DNA of 64,000 nt from Gonocerus acuteangulatus (GCA_946811695.1 OX328126.1:82017214-82081213); one strand, 5' to 3'. Positions 24,472 to 31,689 are shown, counted from the first letter of the stretch. Notes: a model not told the origin generated them from the letters alone. Translations and numbers: made by a program.

Positions 24472-27400
24472 CATTTAAATAACAATCAAAATGAAATAAA
24501 TAAGACACTGAACTTGCCTATTCTACCTTATATTTATTGTTTGAGGCGTATCTCATTCCCATTAATACTGTACAAAAAATGAATTAAAAAACATAATTGA
24601 GTCACCTTTTCATTACAAATAGGTAACGGAATGTAATGACTTGTCAATCGTGATGAGCACCCTGCTGTGTAGATGCAAAAGCTACTGGGGCAATTAGCAC
24701 CATTTGATGAGCTATTTGGTAGCCCCTTGATAAGTATCTATTTTATATGGTAAGTAAGTATTTTAAATGGGTTTCTGGACTCATTGCTGTCCCACAATTA
24801 CCTTGATTATTGTGGGTGAATATTCAGTGAGCAGTTGTGGAAACCGGGCAAGCATCCTTTCGCCAAGTTCCTTCAGTTCCTTTACGCCAGATGTGGTCAG
24901 TAATCCTGCATTTTCCTTTTTACCTTCAAAGGACCACTCTCGGAAGAGGTTCAAGTCTGTTTCACTCAAATTTCCTCCTGTTAGACAGCAAACTTAATTA
25001 TTATCTGTTTTTTTGATTTTTCAATTAGGTTTCCCTGGATGTAGGAAGCTTCTGTTAGAAGCAGTTAAAGAATACATCTATTAAATGAAAAAAAAGGGAT
25101 TGCAATATCTTCATATCATGAGTTTATTGGACATTATTTGTATTCAAATCACGAAAAACGTTAGGAAATAAGTCTGAGGGTTCGACTCTATTCTGGCTGT
25201 TACATATTCTCCAACAGGTGAGTTCCTCAAGTTGGCTGGACATAGCCGCACATGGGCTTCATATGAGTTTGGCGGTGTCTTATGACTCACAGGAACTTCA
25301 TTATCGCAGCATTTATGCTTTTCTGAGTTGTGACCCACGTCAAAATACTTATAAAATGTATACCTGGAAGCTTATGAACCCAAAACCAATGATGTTATAA
25401 TTTTTAGGTATTAAATTTCATCAAATTGAACAATAGTGTTGGGTGGTCAACTATCACCTCCTTATTTTAGACCAGTCACTTAGGAACAACCCGTATATAA
25501 ATATATTGCAATTTCATTTTCACTATATTATTTTTTTTTTTATTAAAAGAAAGGAAGGAAGCCTGATGAGATGACCCAGAAAATTTGTTCGGTATGCAGA
25601 ATAGGCAGCAGATCTGCCTATTCTAAAACTGAAGCAGGTTAATATCGACATAAAGATGATGAGTAGGGAAAGGATGTTCATGTAAAATAAAATTCAAAAT
25701 ATTTACATATATATGTAAATATTTCTAATGAAATATATAAAAAAAAATTGAAAATATGTAGTAAAAAACACCTAAAACACTATAAAATATTAAAAAAGTC
25801 CGACTCGCTGGAACTGCATCATCTTAGCGTGGTTCCGTTCTTATCCCTAGTCTAATTTGGAAAGATTAAAATAGAATCAGTTATTATTTTGGTTCCACCA
25901 GGCTTGAAAGGTCGTGATTTATACCTGTATGGGCCGGCCAACCCATAAGTCGGCCAGAAAGGCCTCCGCTCAGAGGCATTTGGAAAGCCTTGGGATCTCT
26001 CTCTTTGAACGCTACATTTTTAACAATAAATTGATCTTCTTATTTTACTTAATCTGTTTTATTGTCAAATACATTATCCGACTATAAGCAATTAAAAAAT
26101 AACAAGGAATAAAACAGACAAAAAGAACCGTTCGAATAAACGAAATCAATTACTTTAAAGTTTTAAGCACTTATTTCTCCGATTGACATCGCCTAATTAA
26201 AACTTTCTTCAGAACCTTTTTTGTAGAGCATTTAGTAAGTTTTCTAATGGTAATCTTCCGTTTACCAAGATTCTCAACCTTTTTCTAGATATTAAGGAAA
26301 GTATACAAAGTTACCAAAACTTTTTATGTCTGTTAATAAAATATTTTATTCTAACCCTTCCTTAACTCCAAACGTAACAGAAATTTCAACATATTAGTTT
26401 TAATGAAAGTAGAACATGCAGAAAATGTTTCAACTGAATCCCATAATTCTAAGTACCAAAATCAAAGACAAAAAGAATAGTTCGAATAATCGAAATCAAT
26501 TACTTTAAAGTGAAACGCAAAATTTTCTAGTCAGCACTTCCGGATTTTTTCATGAGATCAACCTTATAAGCGGAGTTCCTCCCTATGAAGGGAGGGAGGA
26601 ACCGCGCTAAAAGAAAAGCATAAATAATAACTAGGAACTCTGTTATTATAAATGGATAGAACAAAATGACTATCCATTGACATATAGGAAAATAAAGTAT
26701 AAATTCAAATTAGGAACTTATAAAAGGGGGAAAAGAAAGTTGAACATTTTAACTGATGTGCATTATTTTGTAAAATTGTTTGCAAATTGTCATACGTGAA
26801 ATGGCACCGGTGAGATCTGAGTATATTTTTGAAGCAACTGAATGATCCTTCAACATCTACTGAAGTGACTGGTGTGTATTTGAAGGCTCCAATCTCCATG
26901 GGATTCAACTCAACTGTTAAACATCTACTTGCTGTTTTGCCACTGTGGATGTACCCAACAATCTGGATATCTTTCCATCCAGGGTTTTTTCCAAGACAGT
27001 CTTTTAACTTTCTTTTTAATTTATTCCCAGTATTTCCTTGTCTATTACTCCCTGTATCGACGAAAAACATGTCTTTTGTATCCAGTCTTGATATAGTAGG
27101 AGATATAAAATACACATTTGAAGAGACGTATGCAAGGTCGTCCTTCAAGCTAGATTTTTCCATAAAAAATCAAGAATTACGATTTAAGAATCAGAAAAAA
27201 ATATATAAATACATGAACATCCGTTCCCTAATGATGAGCAACCTTCTACTGTTGACAACAATTTTCTAAAAGACATCATCACTCAAAATCCATGCTGTCC
27301 ATTAAGAGAGCTAGCAGGAAAGCTCAACAAACCAAAAAGTACCACCCACACCATATGAAGGAAGCTTGGGTATACTACAAGTCTATTTGATGTTTGGTAC

Positions 27401-29882
27401 CACTCAGTTTGAATAAGGCTAATCTGATCTCTTGCATATTGTGATTCTTTTTTAAAGCAAAATTAGTACATGCCTTTTTGGAAATTACTTTCCACAGTGG
27501 ATAAAATGAATCCTCTACAGTAACAGTATGTGCAAGCCAAGGAATATGCCTCGTAAAGCATTTACAACACTATCCAAACATAGACTTAACACAAAAAGGT
27601 TATGCTCTCATTATGGTGGTATTTTAACGGTATAATTTATCACTAGTTGATACCATCTGAGCAAACTGTAAATTCTTAAAAATACTGGGAACAATTAGTC
27701 AATTTAAAGATTGACCAAGAAGAAAATTGACCAAATCGTTTTAAATCAAAAAGAGATAGTTTTCTATTGTGATACTGCTAGACCACATCTTTATATGTCT
27801 GCTCGCATCATGTTTGTGGAATACAGCTGGGATGTTTTGGTGGATCGTCCGTGCTCTCTAGATCTTTTACTCTCTGACTACCATCTATTCAAGTCATTAC
27901 AGAATGTGTAAGGAGAAAGAGTATTAAATTCTTTAGAGTAAGTGAAACATTCCTTAAATAACTTTTTTGCCTTAAAATCTAAGGCCTTCTATGAGAGAGG
28001 GATCTTTCAGTTACCAGAACATTGGCTGGTATATATACTGTTTATTAAAGTTTCTATTTTTCTTCAAAATGTTTTATTACATATCCCTAAGAAAAATCCA
28101 CAATTACCATAAGATAATGTGAAAAGTTAAACTGGGTCAAAATTTATTATTTTCAAATAATATAGATAGGTAGATTGATAGGCATTTTAGTGAAGTAATA
28201 TATTTATTACTTTCATGTCTATGGGGGCGAGGTTAGCTCAGTGGTAGAGCACTGGACTAATAAGCTGGAGGACCTGAGTTCAAATCCTAAGCAAGCACTA
28301 AAGATTATTTCTTCTAGTGTCTTCGTTCATGGGTTGAATTCGGCCTCCCTGACTGTCCCTAGGCCAACCCAGCCTTAAATTAATTTAATAATGGTTACCT
28401 GGCGCTAATGGCCTAGATGCAGATGCGCCATTATATAAAAATAAATAAATAATGGTTACCTTGGTGCTAATGACTCTAGCAGTTGAAGCAGCAACCGGGG
28501 AGCATAGTATTGACCACGTTATCTCCCTAGTGTGCCATATGGTAATGAATCAGATACCTCTATAGTATCTGCCTCTCAGGGCCCTCGTGGCCTGTTACGG
28601 GACTTTTTTTTTTTTTTTTCATGTCTATGGGACTAATGGATCAGTAAGAAATTCTTACAAGGTTGCATGCATCAAAATATTTCTTATTATTTTGGTATAT
28701 CTATCTTAAATATAATTTATGGATTAACATAATTAATACATACTCTGATATTTGACGTGATTTTCTAAAATCAAATCTCTGAGCTTCGTCAGGTGTTTAT
28801 ATGTTTTCACTTCCTTTCGGTGAGGATATCTTGTCCCATGTCTGGAAAACAGCCAGAGTTTTTCAGCACTGCAGTCTAAATAGATAATCTAATTGAATTA
28901 TTTATTTACATTATATTATTTGTTTTACAAATTTATATGTATGGTCAGCACAAGAAAATACTTTTTAAAGTAAGTTAAAAATTCTGGAAAATAATGCTTT
29001 TCTTTGAGATTTCAGTGGGCTAGGTGTTTACATTTTTCATGAAATATCTAAACAAAATAATAACTGTTTCTATTTAAAGCTTTCTAAATGATACTAGAGA
29101 TAAGAACGGTGACACTTTTTAATTTAATCTGTTTTTTTAGTAAGACAGTCACTAAGTTCACTCTGTTGTCTAGTAAATTTGTTACTTAGTTTATTTTATT
29201 AATAAATATATTATTGAAATTCCATTTAAGTTCCTCAAGTATCTCATTTAAATCCTGACTAAATTCTTTTTTTTTTTTTTTTTGTCTAAGTAATATTTTC
29301 TCTAATTATAAGATTTAATTTTTAATTTTCATAGAATTTATTCACCACCATTGAAAAATATGATATATCCCTCAAAATTGTATTACCTTTATTAATTTCA
29401 GCCAACTCATCATTGAACTCGACAAAGTTATCATTATTTAAACTTTTTTCATGGAATGTAATTTACTCGAGTATGACATGATGCACCAAAATACAAAAAA
29501 AGAAAAGGATTTATGACATGTAATTAATACATATATTTTTAAATGTTGAGGGAAAAATCTGACTGGCAGACATCAGGATCATTGGCAAGTCTTCTGTAGC
29601 TCCAGTTAAGAAGTTAAAAATCGGATTTAAGTATCTATATTATTCCCTCTGTTATTTTCAATATCGAAATTATTGGTAAGGGAATTGTTCAATTGAACAA
29701 AAATGTGGCTCAAATTTTAAAATCATACCTTGAAACTGCTTGAAGTCACCACGGACAGCATCATAGTACGTCAGAGTAGAAAAATATGGGCCTGGGCTGT
29801 TTCCTTGAGAGATTCCAGCTACCTCAAGTAGCAGTCCAACTAGTAGGAACAACTTCTTCAATGAAAACCAATATGAAGGCAT
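5755..29882 (-). CDS. MINPP1: Multiple inositol polyphosphate phosphatase, nine exons
   Basis: Histidine acid phosphatase that removes phosphates from inositol polyphosphates such as phytate, in the secretory pathway or outside the cell. The nine exons are listed separately; all introns are GT-AG and the phases (1,1,0,0,1,0,2,2) join perfectly, giving about 439 residues, normal for the family. In order: hydrophobic signal peptide (residues about 9-24), RHGTRYP catalytic motif (63-69), a conserved TSKERTQESARAF stretch, a cysteine-rich middle (SAWC, YRSGYG) and an SHDD motif (323-326) at the place of the family's HAE/HD proton donor. The C-terminus is cysteine-rich and lacks the KDEL-like signal of vertebrate MINPP1. 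A splice-acceptor-like TTGCTTTTGTAG lies just upstream of the ATG, so a 5' UTR exon is possible. Family assignment is firm; exon borders are from reading, not transcripts. Confidence 0.92.
6256..6439. repeat. Long near-perfect palindrome in MINPP1 intron 8
   Basis: Two arms of about 85 bases meet at ATGTTAGGAGTTCCTAACAT (centre about 6345). The left arm CAATTGGCTTTA..TTAGTGAATCT is mirrored with only a few mismatches. It is probably a palindromic MITE. It is transcribed within the MINPP1 pre-mRNA and could fold into a long hairpin. Confidence 0.85.
6620..6785 (+). mobile_element. SINE family B, plus orientation
   Basis: Contains GATCGTGGGTTCTATTCCCA (box B-like), the shared ACTAGGGGTGGTGGCTTTAC and GCATCAGCCTTATCC, then AACCTATAGACAA and an ATAAATAAATAAA tail. 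It lies in MINPP1 intron 8, antisense to the gene. Confidence 0.75.
6948..7133 (-). CDS. MINPP1: MINPP1 exon 8 (HD proton-donor exon)
   Basis: 186 bases. Acceptor AATTTGTAG|A and donor TACAG|GTAGGT. It encodes LYFSHDDVLRILLVALGIG and then VLVPFSANIASVLY. The SHDD motif lies where the family has its general acid (HAE in vertebrates, HD in many other histidine acid phosphatases). Phase 2 at both ends. Confidence 0.92.
7210..7322 (-). CDS. MINPP1: MINPP1 exon 7
   Basis: 113 bases. Acceptor TTTTCCAG|GTG and donor ACAAA|GTATCT. It encodes EYMKDLKKYYRSGYGNPL, the family's LxDLKxYWxxGYG motif. Leaves in phase 2. The non-consensus base before the donor is compensated by a short 76-base intron and exact frame restoration in exon 8. 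Confidence 0.9.
7425..7535 (+). mobile_element. SINE family B, 3' part only
   Basis: Begins in the family B body (CCTATCCTGGCTAGAAAAGG), continues AACCTATAGACAACCCGTCC and the TAAATGGACGTTT segment, and ends in TAAATAAATAAATAAA. The tRNA-like head is missing, so it is 5' truncated. It lies in MINPP1 intron 6. Confidence 0.75.
8034..8550. mobile_element. Foldback-type element (510-bp inverted repeat)
   Basis: Both halves are reverse complements: the left arm starts ATTATTTCCACTATAATTTG and the right arm ends with its complement; the arms run about 245 bases each and meet at a short loop near 8285-8302 flanked by AACCTTA and TAAGGTT. There is no coding capacity. It lies in MINPP1 intron 6 and would fold into a long hairpin in the pre-mRNA. 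Confidence 0.85.
9339..9439 (-). CDS. MINPP1: MINPP1 exon 6
   Basis: 101 bases. Acceptor TTATCTTTTAG|AA and donor CTCAAG|GTATAT. It encodes SMYEVCGYETAW and TSAWCIPF, matching the family's cysteine-containing segment (human SPWCDVF). Phase 1 in, phase 0 out. Confidence 0.92.
9730..11510 (+). pseudogene. RTE/BovB-like LINE reverse transcriptase relic
   Basis: Translation across several frames gives, in order, SRKAPGLYGIQSELLK, AIICPIHKKGD, SGVHQGDALTCLLFN, the catalytic KYADDI near 10510, LYLGSEM and a C-terminal GRPRIRWLDSIANDARTLLG. These are standard landmarks of an RTE-like RT and its C-terminal tail. Stops and frameshifts disrupt it, and an AT-rich insert interrupts it at about 10625-10790. 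It lies antisense to MINPP1 in intron 5. No endonuclease domain is visible, so it is 5' truncated. Confidence 0.85.
12130..13520 (-). pseudogene. Jockey-like LINE relic (RT C-terminus, RNase H, 3' end)
   Basis: On the minus strand: LKFSSLKTKS, then KINASF and RIPSNTKWGTSRKVMLTVYR with SLLNYGCIAYSHA (the RT C-terminal part), then AMLTAGS and an RNase H start ITDGSRTENSV, followed by a decayed 3' region. Several stops. It lies in MINPP1 intron 5 in the sense orientation, and its edge is only about 25 bases from the exon 5 donor. A related 3' end lies at 41760-41960. Confidence 0.75.
13542..13689 (-). CDS. MINPP1: MINPP1 exon 5
   Basis: 148 bases, phase 0 in and phase 1 out. Acceptor TTGATGCAG|ATA and donor GATGTGG|GTAAGT, a near-consensus donor. 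It encodes a conserved KKCPAW cysteine and a helix rich in acidic and hydrophobic residues ending LGFPQNLDV. A LINE relic lies within about 30 bases of the donor. Confidence 0.9.
13826..14090. mobile_element. MITE with CATGGGCGTATATA ends (decayed right end)
   Basis: Shares with 39741-40191 and 45895-46162 the left part ATGGGCGTATATAGAAA, the core GGGGTATGGAATACTA and the motif CTGAACTATGTGATCTT, then a G-run followed by CTGCAGCC. In the better copies the ends are inverted (CCTTATATACGCCCATG). Poly(G) runs at 13877 and 14042 are part of the family. It lies in MINPP1 intron 4. Confidence 0.7.
14091..15447. other. Rest of MINPP1 intron 4; no gene seen
   Basis: AT-rich. About 14270-14410 is loosely similar to 26160-26310, and the stretch CATAAGCAGGTTTCCTACC near 15280 to parts of the elements at 26570 and 43700, so it is probably old repeat sequence. 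Confidence 0.4.
15448..15561 (-). CDS. MINPP1: MINPP1 exon 4
   Basis: A 114-base exon of 38 codons, phase 0 at both ends. Acceptor CCCCCAG|GTC and donor CTTCAG|GTATTT. It encodes TSKERTQESARAFSSGLY, the family's second substrate-binding segment (human counterpart TSSKHRCMDSSAAF). Confidence 0.92.
16048..16102. repeat. (AT)n microsatellite, Gypsy insertion target
   Basis: A (TA)n run ends exactly at the start of the Gypsy 3' LTR and resumes after the other LTR (22537-22548), so the element inserted into this microsatellite. The exact target duplication (probably ATAT) cannot be told apart from the repeat. Confidence 0.9.
16103..16706 (-). repeat. Gypsy 3' LTR
   Basis: Starts TGTAATGAT and ends ATCATTACA on the plus strand, a perfect terminal inverted pair with TG..CA ends. 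Same sequence as 21934-22536 except for 11 rather than 10 A residues in the poly(A) run near 16285. Confidence 0.95.
16707..16722 (-). other. Possible polypurine tract
   Basis: On the minus strand AGACAGGAGTGCAAA lies directly before the 3' LTR, where plus-strand priming is expected. It is short and imperfect. Confidence 0.4.
16817..20044 (-). CDS. Gypsy Pol polyprotein
   Basis: Open for 1076 codons after an in-frame TAA at 20047-20045. In order: aspartic protease with LIDTGSEISII (about residue 31 after the first TTG), reverse transcriptase with MPFGLN and YVDD (about 388), RNase H with ETDAS (about 532), integrase H2C2 zinc finger (about 730-775), DDE catalytic residues in SIDYLG, LSDNATSF and SERTNR (about 793, 852, 885), and a GPY-type module (LYEGPYNV, about 1020). 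There is no chromodomain. No ATG precedes the protease, so Pol must be made by recoding from Gag or from another mRNA. All catalytic motifs are present, so the enzyme could be active. Confidence 0.95.
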   Translation of the reverse strand, partial: HHYYHILLEESNQVKIPSYELPFIQLKNKNKKYLFLIDTGSEISIIQKEYYLQIRKKLEKYKLLPLKNTSIISANGKKTQCCNKQLFIETKYEEYRFDVNLLIVPGLTNKLILGNDFLNKHKAKIDFLERTISLNSENQDCLIPFYKVILTRENKEIYNIMYESEEEDSSLKNKSTELETDPLKEIKQKIHEIRNKEKTIEINETEIQDFEKLLIKSKDLFSNKVGCINSYEHYLELTDTTPYKQYQYKLNPKLLDKAEKELNNMLEQGVIEVSDSCYVNPIILVQKKDESVRICLDGRFLNKRIVPMYDSPPKIDEILANCNNTKYMATLDLKASFWQVKLHHSSRKYTAFQFRNSTYAYKRMPFGLNSSLASLIRAMKTVIPKNLDKNIKIYVDDILIHSNNFNEFINTLQNLFSSLQSAGITINLKKSQFFIKELPFLGYIITTNGLIKEPSKVDDIVNFPQPKNKKELQSFLGLVNFYNKFCPNYAEISKPLYQLTSEKVKFIWKTDHQDAFENLKSLLNKNIVLMYPDYNKEFYLETDASAFSSGGILYQLGENKEKQIIGFCSKSYKSAELNYYSTEKEILAIIHSIKKFYFIIAGYPTIIRTDCKSNLFMQSCKNPPDRIIRWMNFLNNLPLKYEHIPGKDNFMADYLSRIPIMNKSRIKEFQINNLNLETFFQNLVTNQKLSMNLNENVKRKPNKYQIINNMVHKKVRDKFFVIPTKDDIKKLINIVHNTFCHVGITKCYQIIKERFTFPKLRKIINLEINKCLKCQLNKAGKVNKVPEQTIIPKGRLDLISIDYLGPLISIGNYRYVFVILENFTKLTKLYPTKKANIKEAINSMKRFFETIGKPKKCLSDNATSFTSMKWENFLVKNNIKRILTSIRHPCGNNSERTNRDVLTYLRIILDKNQYRWKTNLEKIEDCINTIYHATTGFTPIEAMFGIKPRRFWDHYIGEGLNQEEILTLEEIEQEIKNNFQKLKDKKEIVNKKFVKFSTFKINDKVLVRALRIPKNGGLNAKLLPLYEGPYNVNTKVSRHTYLLENKDGIRRGLFHTSLLKKFYPNDDENMIDQSN
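20119..21828 (-). CDS. Gypsy Gag
   Basis: ATG at 21828, 569 residues, stop TGA at 20121-20119. The N-terminal third is acidic; about residues 80-230 are a K/E/Q-rich predicted coiled coil; about residues 265-400 form a retrotransposon Gag capsid-like core with YLSGTAESWYK and WTDFKKAF; the C-terminal part is basic and rich in N, R and Y (repeated PYKR.Y). I find no CCHC zinc knuckle, so RNA binding probably relies on the basic tail. The reading frame stays open past the TGA for about 50 more codons (see findings). Confidence 0.93.
   Translation of the reverse strand: MSDVNIEQIQNNGEENSIESPEYVFFTTPGEINIIVETRESELQEDDAIAFRESAGSLGTESLSNDRASERDNEMHPQGLEHLMRLLLEQNKKLENKIDANRIEQNELKFELSKNNKKLDNLCNALNNMEIKITKETDCKLQSLRKEIDEQNSEMKKSIDIVDQKQKMTVNEIVTIKQDFAKLEEITNDNKQTCETNHKNMEGCARFLKDRMDGNTNKIDQVEHKINQFQETITKEMQEKFNYIQLRGQNGNNNFKDIEIKILFKNFEEQDPNEFIDKLEQNYKLHGQEWSLFSEKLINYLSGTAESWYKINKKSFDSWTDFKKAFNNRFCGDRYIEYLSDLLQTNYSHYMHITPEEYLSKFATKIITAKLLEENSATSILIKHFGKTVKNVCFNKGVKNLNELLEVIQYVGQDTIVNDLKRSAKFNMNHETYVETKQQTFENYHHPYKRPYDSQTKTDYKNFNKDGINHNYRFKQRPNYFGTNDRNHNSPYKRSYENWRKPQLSEPNKERNEITTSQNGNYFQNRYNREREQAIKDRTETCNRDLNQISVEAQVHSNDQRNKNRTEEL
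21916..21928 (-). other. Primer-binding site, tRNA-Lys type
   Basis: Minus strand TGGCGCCCAACGT, five bases after the 5' LTR. It is complementary to the 3' end of insect tRNA-Lys (..ACGTTGGGCG plus CCA), as far as I recall that sequence. The same primer is used by the gypsy group. Confidence 0.8.
21934..22536 (-). repeat. Gypsy 5' LTR
   Basis: TGTAATGAT..ATCATTACA ends. It should hold the element's promoter; on the minus strand a TATATAAT-like stretch occurs near 22295, but I cannot place the start site. Confidence 0.93.
22676..23930. mobile_element. Terminal-inverted-repeat element with an internal tandem array, copy 1
   Basis: The left end AAAAAGTCCGACTCGTAGAAA and right end (complement AAAAGTCCGTCACGCAGGAG) form an imperfect inverted repeat. 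Inside, units of about 145 bp repeat five to six times (about 22777-23585). Each unit reads CGAAAC(T/C)(T/C)GGTATTC.TAGTGG, then AACTAAATCGGTTCAT(A/T)AGG, a run of 7-14 G residues and a CAATACCAATTCGCCACTAC stretch. The right part (CGCCGCAAGGAGCGCTAGAG) matches copy 2. No transposase is visible. It sits beside the Gypsy 5' LTR in MINPP1 intron 3. Short open frames in the array repeat with the DNA and are not genes. Confidence 0.85.
24065..24120. repeat. Perfect 27-bp-arm palindrome
   Basis: The arm AAAATGTATTTATATTCACA continuing to TGTATAA is followed at once by its exact complement, centred near 24092. It is AT-rich, has almost no loop and may be a hairpin or cruciform site. It lies in MINPP1 intron 3. 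Confidence 0.9.
24398..24470. repeat. (AT)n microsatellite
   Basis: About 70 bases of TA dinucleotide with one phase break, in MINPP1 intron 3. It produces short tyrosine/isoleucine-only frames that are not genes. Confidence 0.95.
24802..24977 (-). CDS. MINPP1: MINPP1 exon 3
   Basis: Acceptor TCTAACAG|GA and donor ATCAAG|GTAATT. It encodes about 58 residues with LTTSGVKELKELGERMLARF, the conserved helix that follows the RHG motif in this family. Enters in phase 1 and leaves in phase 0. The 9.2 kb intron that follows carries the Gypsy element. Confidence 0.92.
25793..25860. mobile_element. Left end of the TIR element family
   Basis: AAAAAAGTCCGACTCGCTGG, then GCATCATCTTAGCG and ATCCCTAGT match the left terminus of the elements at 22676 and 36079. 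A complementary partner (AACCGCGCTAAAAG) lies at about 26600-26620, so 25793-26620 may be one decayed element. Confidence 0.65.
26705..27163 (-). pseudogene. hAT-family transposase C-terminal relic
   Basis: A 152-codon frame ending in KYTPVTSVDVEGSFSCFKNI followed by LRSHRCHFTYDNL. This is the hAT dimerisation domain signature (tS.dvERsFS.lK.il). Upstream residues (GKNPGWKDIQIVGYIHSGK) fit the same family. No catalytic part is visible, so this is a 5'-truncated relic with a fortuitously open frame. Similar sequences occur in insects as CGGBP1-like/hAT-derived proteins. It lies in MINPP1 intron 2, sense to the gene. Confidence 0.7.
27240..28060 (+). pseudogene. Mariner transposase relic
   Basis: Read in pieces: PLRELAGKLNKPKSTTHTI (N-terminal helix-turn-helix), then a decayed middle, then VFYCDTARPHLY and DLLLSDYHLFKSLQN (the second and third acidic motifs of the D,D34D domain) and AFYERGIFQLPEHW. 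Stops and frameshifts interrupt it. The first catalytic D is not visible. Antisense to MINPP1 in intron 2. I did not find its terminal repeats. Confidence 0.8.
28226..28616 (+). mobile_element. tRNA-derived SINE, family C, with T-rich 3' end
   Basis: The head GGCGAGGTTAGCTCAGTGG (box A) and GACCTGAGTTCAAATCC (box B) resembles a tRNA-Ile-type sequence. The body ends GGCCTGTTACGGGAC followed by about 17 T. A 15-bp target-site duplication (TTTCATGTCTATGGG) flanks it at 28211-28225 and 28617-28631. The tail is poly(T), not poly(A). An extra 47 bp sits inside at 28401-28447. It lies in MINPP1 intron 2, antisense. Confidence 0.85.
28401..28447 (+). mobile_element. Tail-only micro-retroposon inside SINE C
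   Basis: GGCGCTAATGGCCTAGATGC..GATGCGCC followed by an A-rich end, flanked by a perfect 14-bp duplication AATAATGGTTACCT (28387-28400 and 28448-28461). It matches the 3' tail of SINE family A and little else. A local duplication of SINE C sequence is an alternative, since SINE C carries a related GGTGCTAATGACTCTAGCAG just downstream. Confidence 0.65.
28744..28875 (-). CDS. MINPP1: MINPP1 exon 2 (RHGTRYP catalytic exon)
   Basis: A 132-base exon, too short to stand out as an open frame, recognised by the histidine phosphatase motif RHGTRYP preceded by LWLFS. Acceptor ATTTAG|AC and donor CAGA|GTATGT. It begins and ends in phase 1, so it fits exactly between exons 1 and 3. The histidine is the expected nucleophile. 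Confidence 0.92.
29729..29882 (-). CDS. MINPP1: MINPP1 exon 1 (start codon, signal peptide)
   Basis: Starts at ATG 29882 and encodes 51 residues plus one base. The N-terminus has a positive patch (SLKK) followed by LFLLVGLLLEVAG, a classic signal peptide, then the family's FSTLTYY segment. The donor is CAAG|GTATGA (phase 1). No other ATG in frame competes. Confidence 0.88.
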
Positions 29883-29967
29883 AGTCCAAATACAAATATC
29901 TCAGTGGAACCTTACTGCTGATAAAATACCTACAAAAGCAATTAAACCAAATTAAGGAAGATAGTTC

Positions 29968-30265
29968 CTACATGGGCGAGATTAGCTCGGTGGTAGAGCA
30001 CTGGACGAACATGTTGGAGGACCTGAGTTCAAAACTAACAATTTTATCTTCTAGTGTATTTGTTTGTGGGTTGGATCCGAGGTCCCAGACAATCCCTAGG
30101 CCCACCCAGCCTTTAATTATTTTATTAATGGGTATCTGCCAAGGGGAAAATCAGGTGGCCAGAGCATATTTCCGACCACATTATCTCCCTTATGGTCAAG
30201 AGACAGATACCCCTATAGTATCTGCCCCTCTGGGGTTCTCATGGCCTGGTATGGTTGAAAAAAAA
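29968..30265 (+). mobile_element. SINE family C directly upstream of MINPP1
   Basis: Same head (GGCGAGATTAGCTCGGTGG, GACCTGAGTTCA) and end (CTCATGGCCTGGTATGG) as 28226-28616 but tailed with A8. Target-site duplication GAAGATAGTTC at 29957-29967 and 30266-30276. It starts 86 bases upstream of the MINPP1 start codon, so it lies in the 5' UTR, promoter or first intron of that gene, in opposite orientation. Confidence 0.88.
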
Positions 30266-30276
30266 GAAGATAGTTC

Positions 30277-30834
30277 ATGTGATGATGTTTTTTTTTTAAG
30301 GCTTACAATTTTAAACGTATGGATGAACATACATGCATTAACCACTAACCACCATTTCTCAACATTTTAAAGATATTTTAAAATATATGAAAATTCCAAG
30401 ATTTCAAATGTCTGTTTATAAAATCATTCTTTTTGTACTTCCAAGCTAACCGGAAGATGCCCCCTTGAAAATGATTTCCTTCGATTTTCCATGTCAAACA
30501 ATACATAAAAAGAGTTCATATACGTATTTTTTCGAAAACATTCTTGCCATTACAATTTTTTTTACATCAATTTTGCAAGACTTTGTTTCTGCCAGAGAGA
30601 TTCCTTTGGTCCAAGAACTTGAAGACTTTTTGAAAAAATAGTTTTATACCAACTTTTATCAAAATTGAACCATTTCTGAAGACATGAGAGCATGAACAGA
30701 AACAGGAACAGTAGGAAATTCAATGGAGCTTCTCTTAAGTACCGGGAAACATATTTCAAGTTTTGGGACTCCATATTTAAAGCAGAAATGGTATGCATGT
30801 ATATATGTATGTAGTTTGTATGTATTTATGTGTG

Positions 30835-30886
<52 letters not shown>

Positions 30887-31680
30887 CTTATGAGGATATG
30901 CATGGTATTTATGTATATGCAAATAAATTTGACCAGGATTTTGTGATGTAAGAATATAACATCAACATTTTCAGATTGTCTTATGAGCTTAAAGTCAAAA
31001 GAAATTGTAAAAATAAAAAAAATTGTAAAAAAATATTAAAGAAGTAATACCACTATTAAAAAATGGGGTTTGGTGTTAGAAGGGTGAAAATTTAGGGTTG
31101 TATGTATTTTACTATGCCAAATCATAAAAACTTAAACATAAAAAAAAAATTGTCCAAAAAATAAAAAAATAAATTGGGGTGGACCAACCTTATTGCTTAG
31201 GGGTATGAAAAATATTTACATCCTATTCTCAGTCCTAACGAATATTCCTAAAAATTCGGTCAAGCCTTTTTGGAGGAGTTTTGTTACAGACAATGTGACA
31301 CAAGAATTTTATATATTAGATATGAAGGAAAAATACATAGATAAATAATAAGTAATATTTGTAATAAAACTAGAAATGTAAATAAAACTTTATAGTAATT
31401 GTAGTATATTCGGGAGACAAATTACAGGATTGTAACATATACATAATTTAAGAAAAAATTATTTAGTAGATAAAGTATGGAAAAAAGAGAAAAACATTCA
31501 TACAAATTGCCCAAACACTAATACACTAGGGCAGTTAACACTATCATGACCGATGGCTTCGAAAAAATGTTCATTGGGCCCAAGTCTTCCTTTTGTATAC
31601 CTAGTTATTTCGGCAAACATATAAAAATAAATAAGTGAAGAATCTTTTGATATGAGTTTTTTAGTGGATTAATTAAAATT
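30277..31680. other. No gene seen
   Basis: AT-rich intergenic sequence with a (TA)n tract at about 30838-30878. Nothing recognised. Confidence 0.45.
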
Positions 31681-31689
31681 GAGTTAAGT

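Noticed and set aside
24767..24997. Plus-strand frame opposite MINPP1 exon 3
   Set aside because: It is the antisense shadow of the conserved exon, whose minus-strand translation matches the phosphatase family.
25144..25338. Candidate extra MINPP1 exon (minus-strand 64-codon frame)
   Set aside because: It shows no family motif, and exons 2 and 3 already join in phase.
28226..28310. tRNA gene (box A and B, GGTTAGCTCAGTGG)
   Set aside because: It is the head of a SINE with target-site duplications. The acceptor stem does not pair and the body continues for 300 bases. The same holds at 29968, 39295 and 39808.
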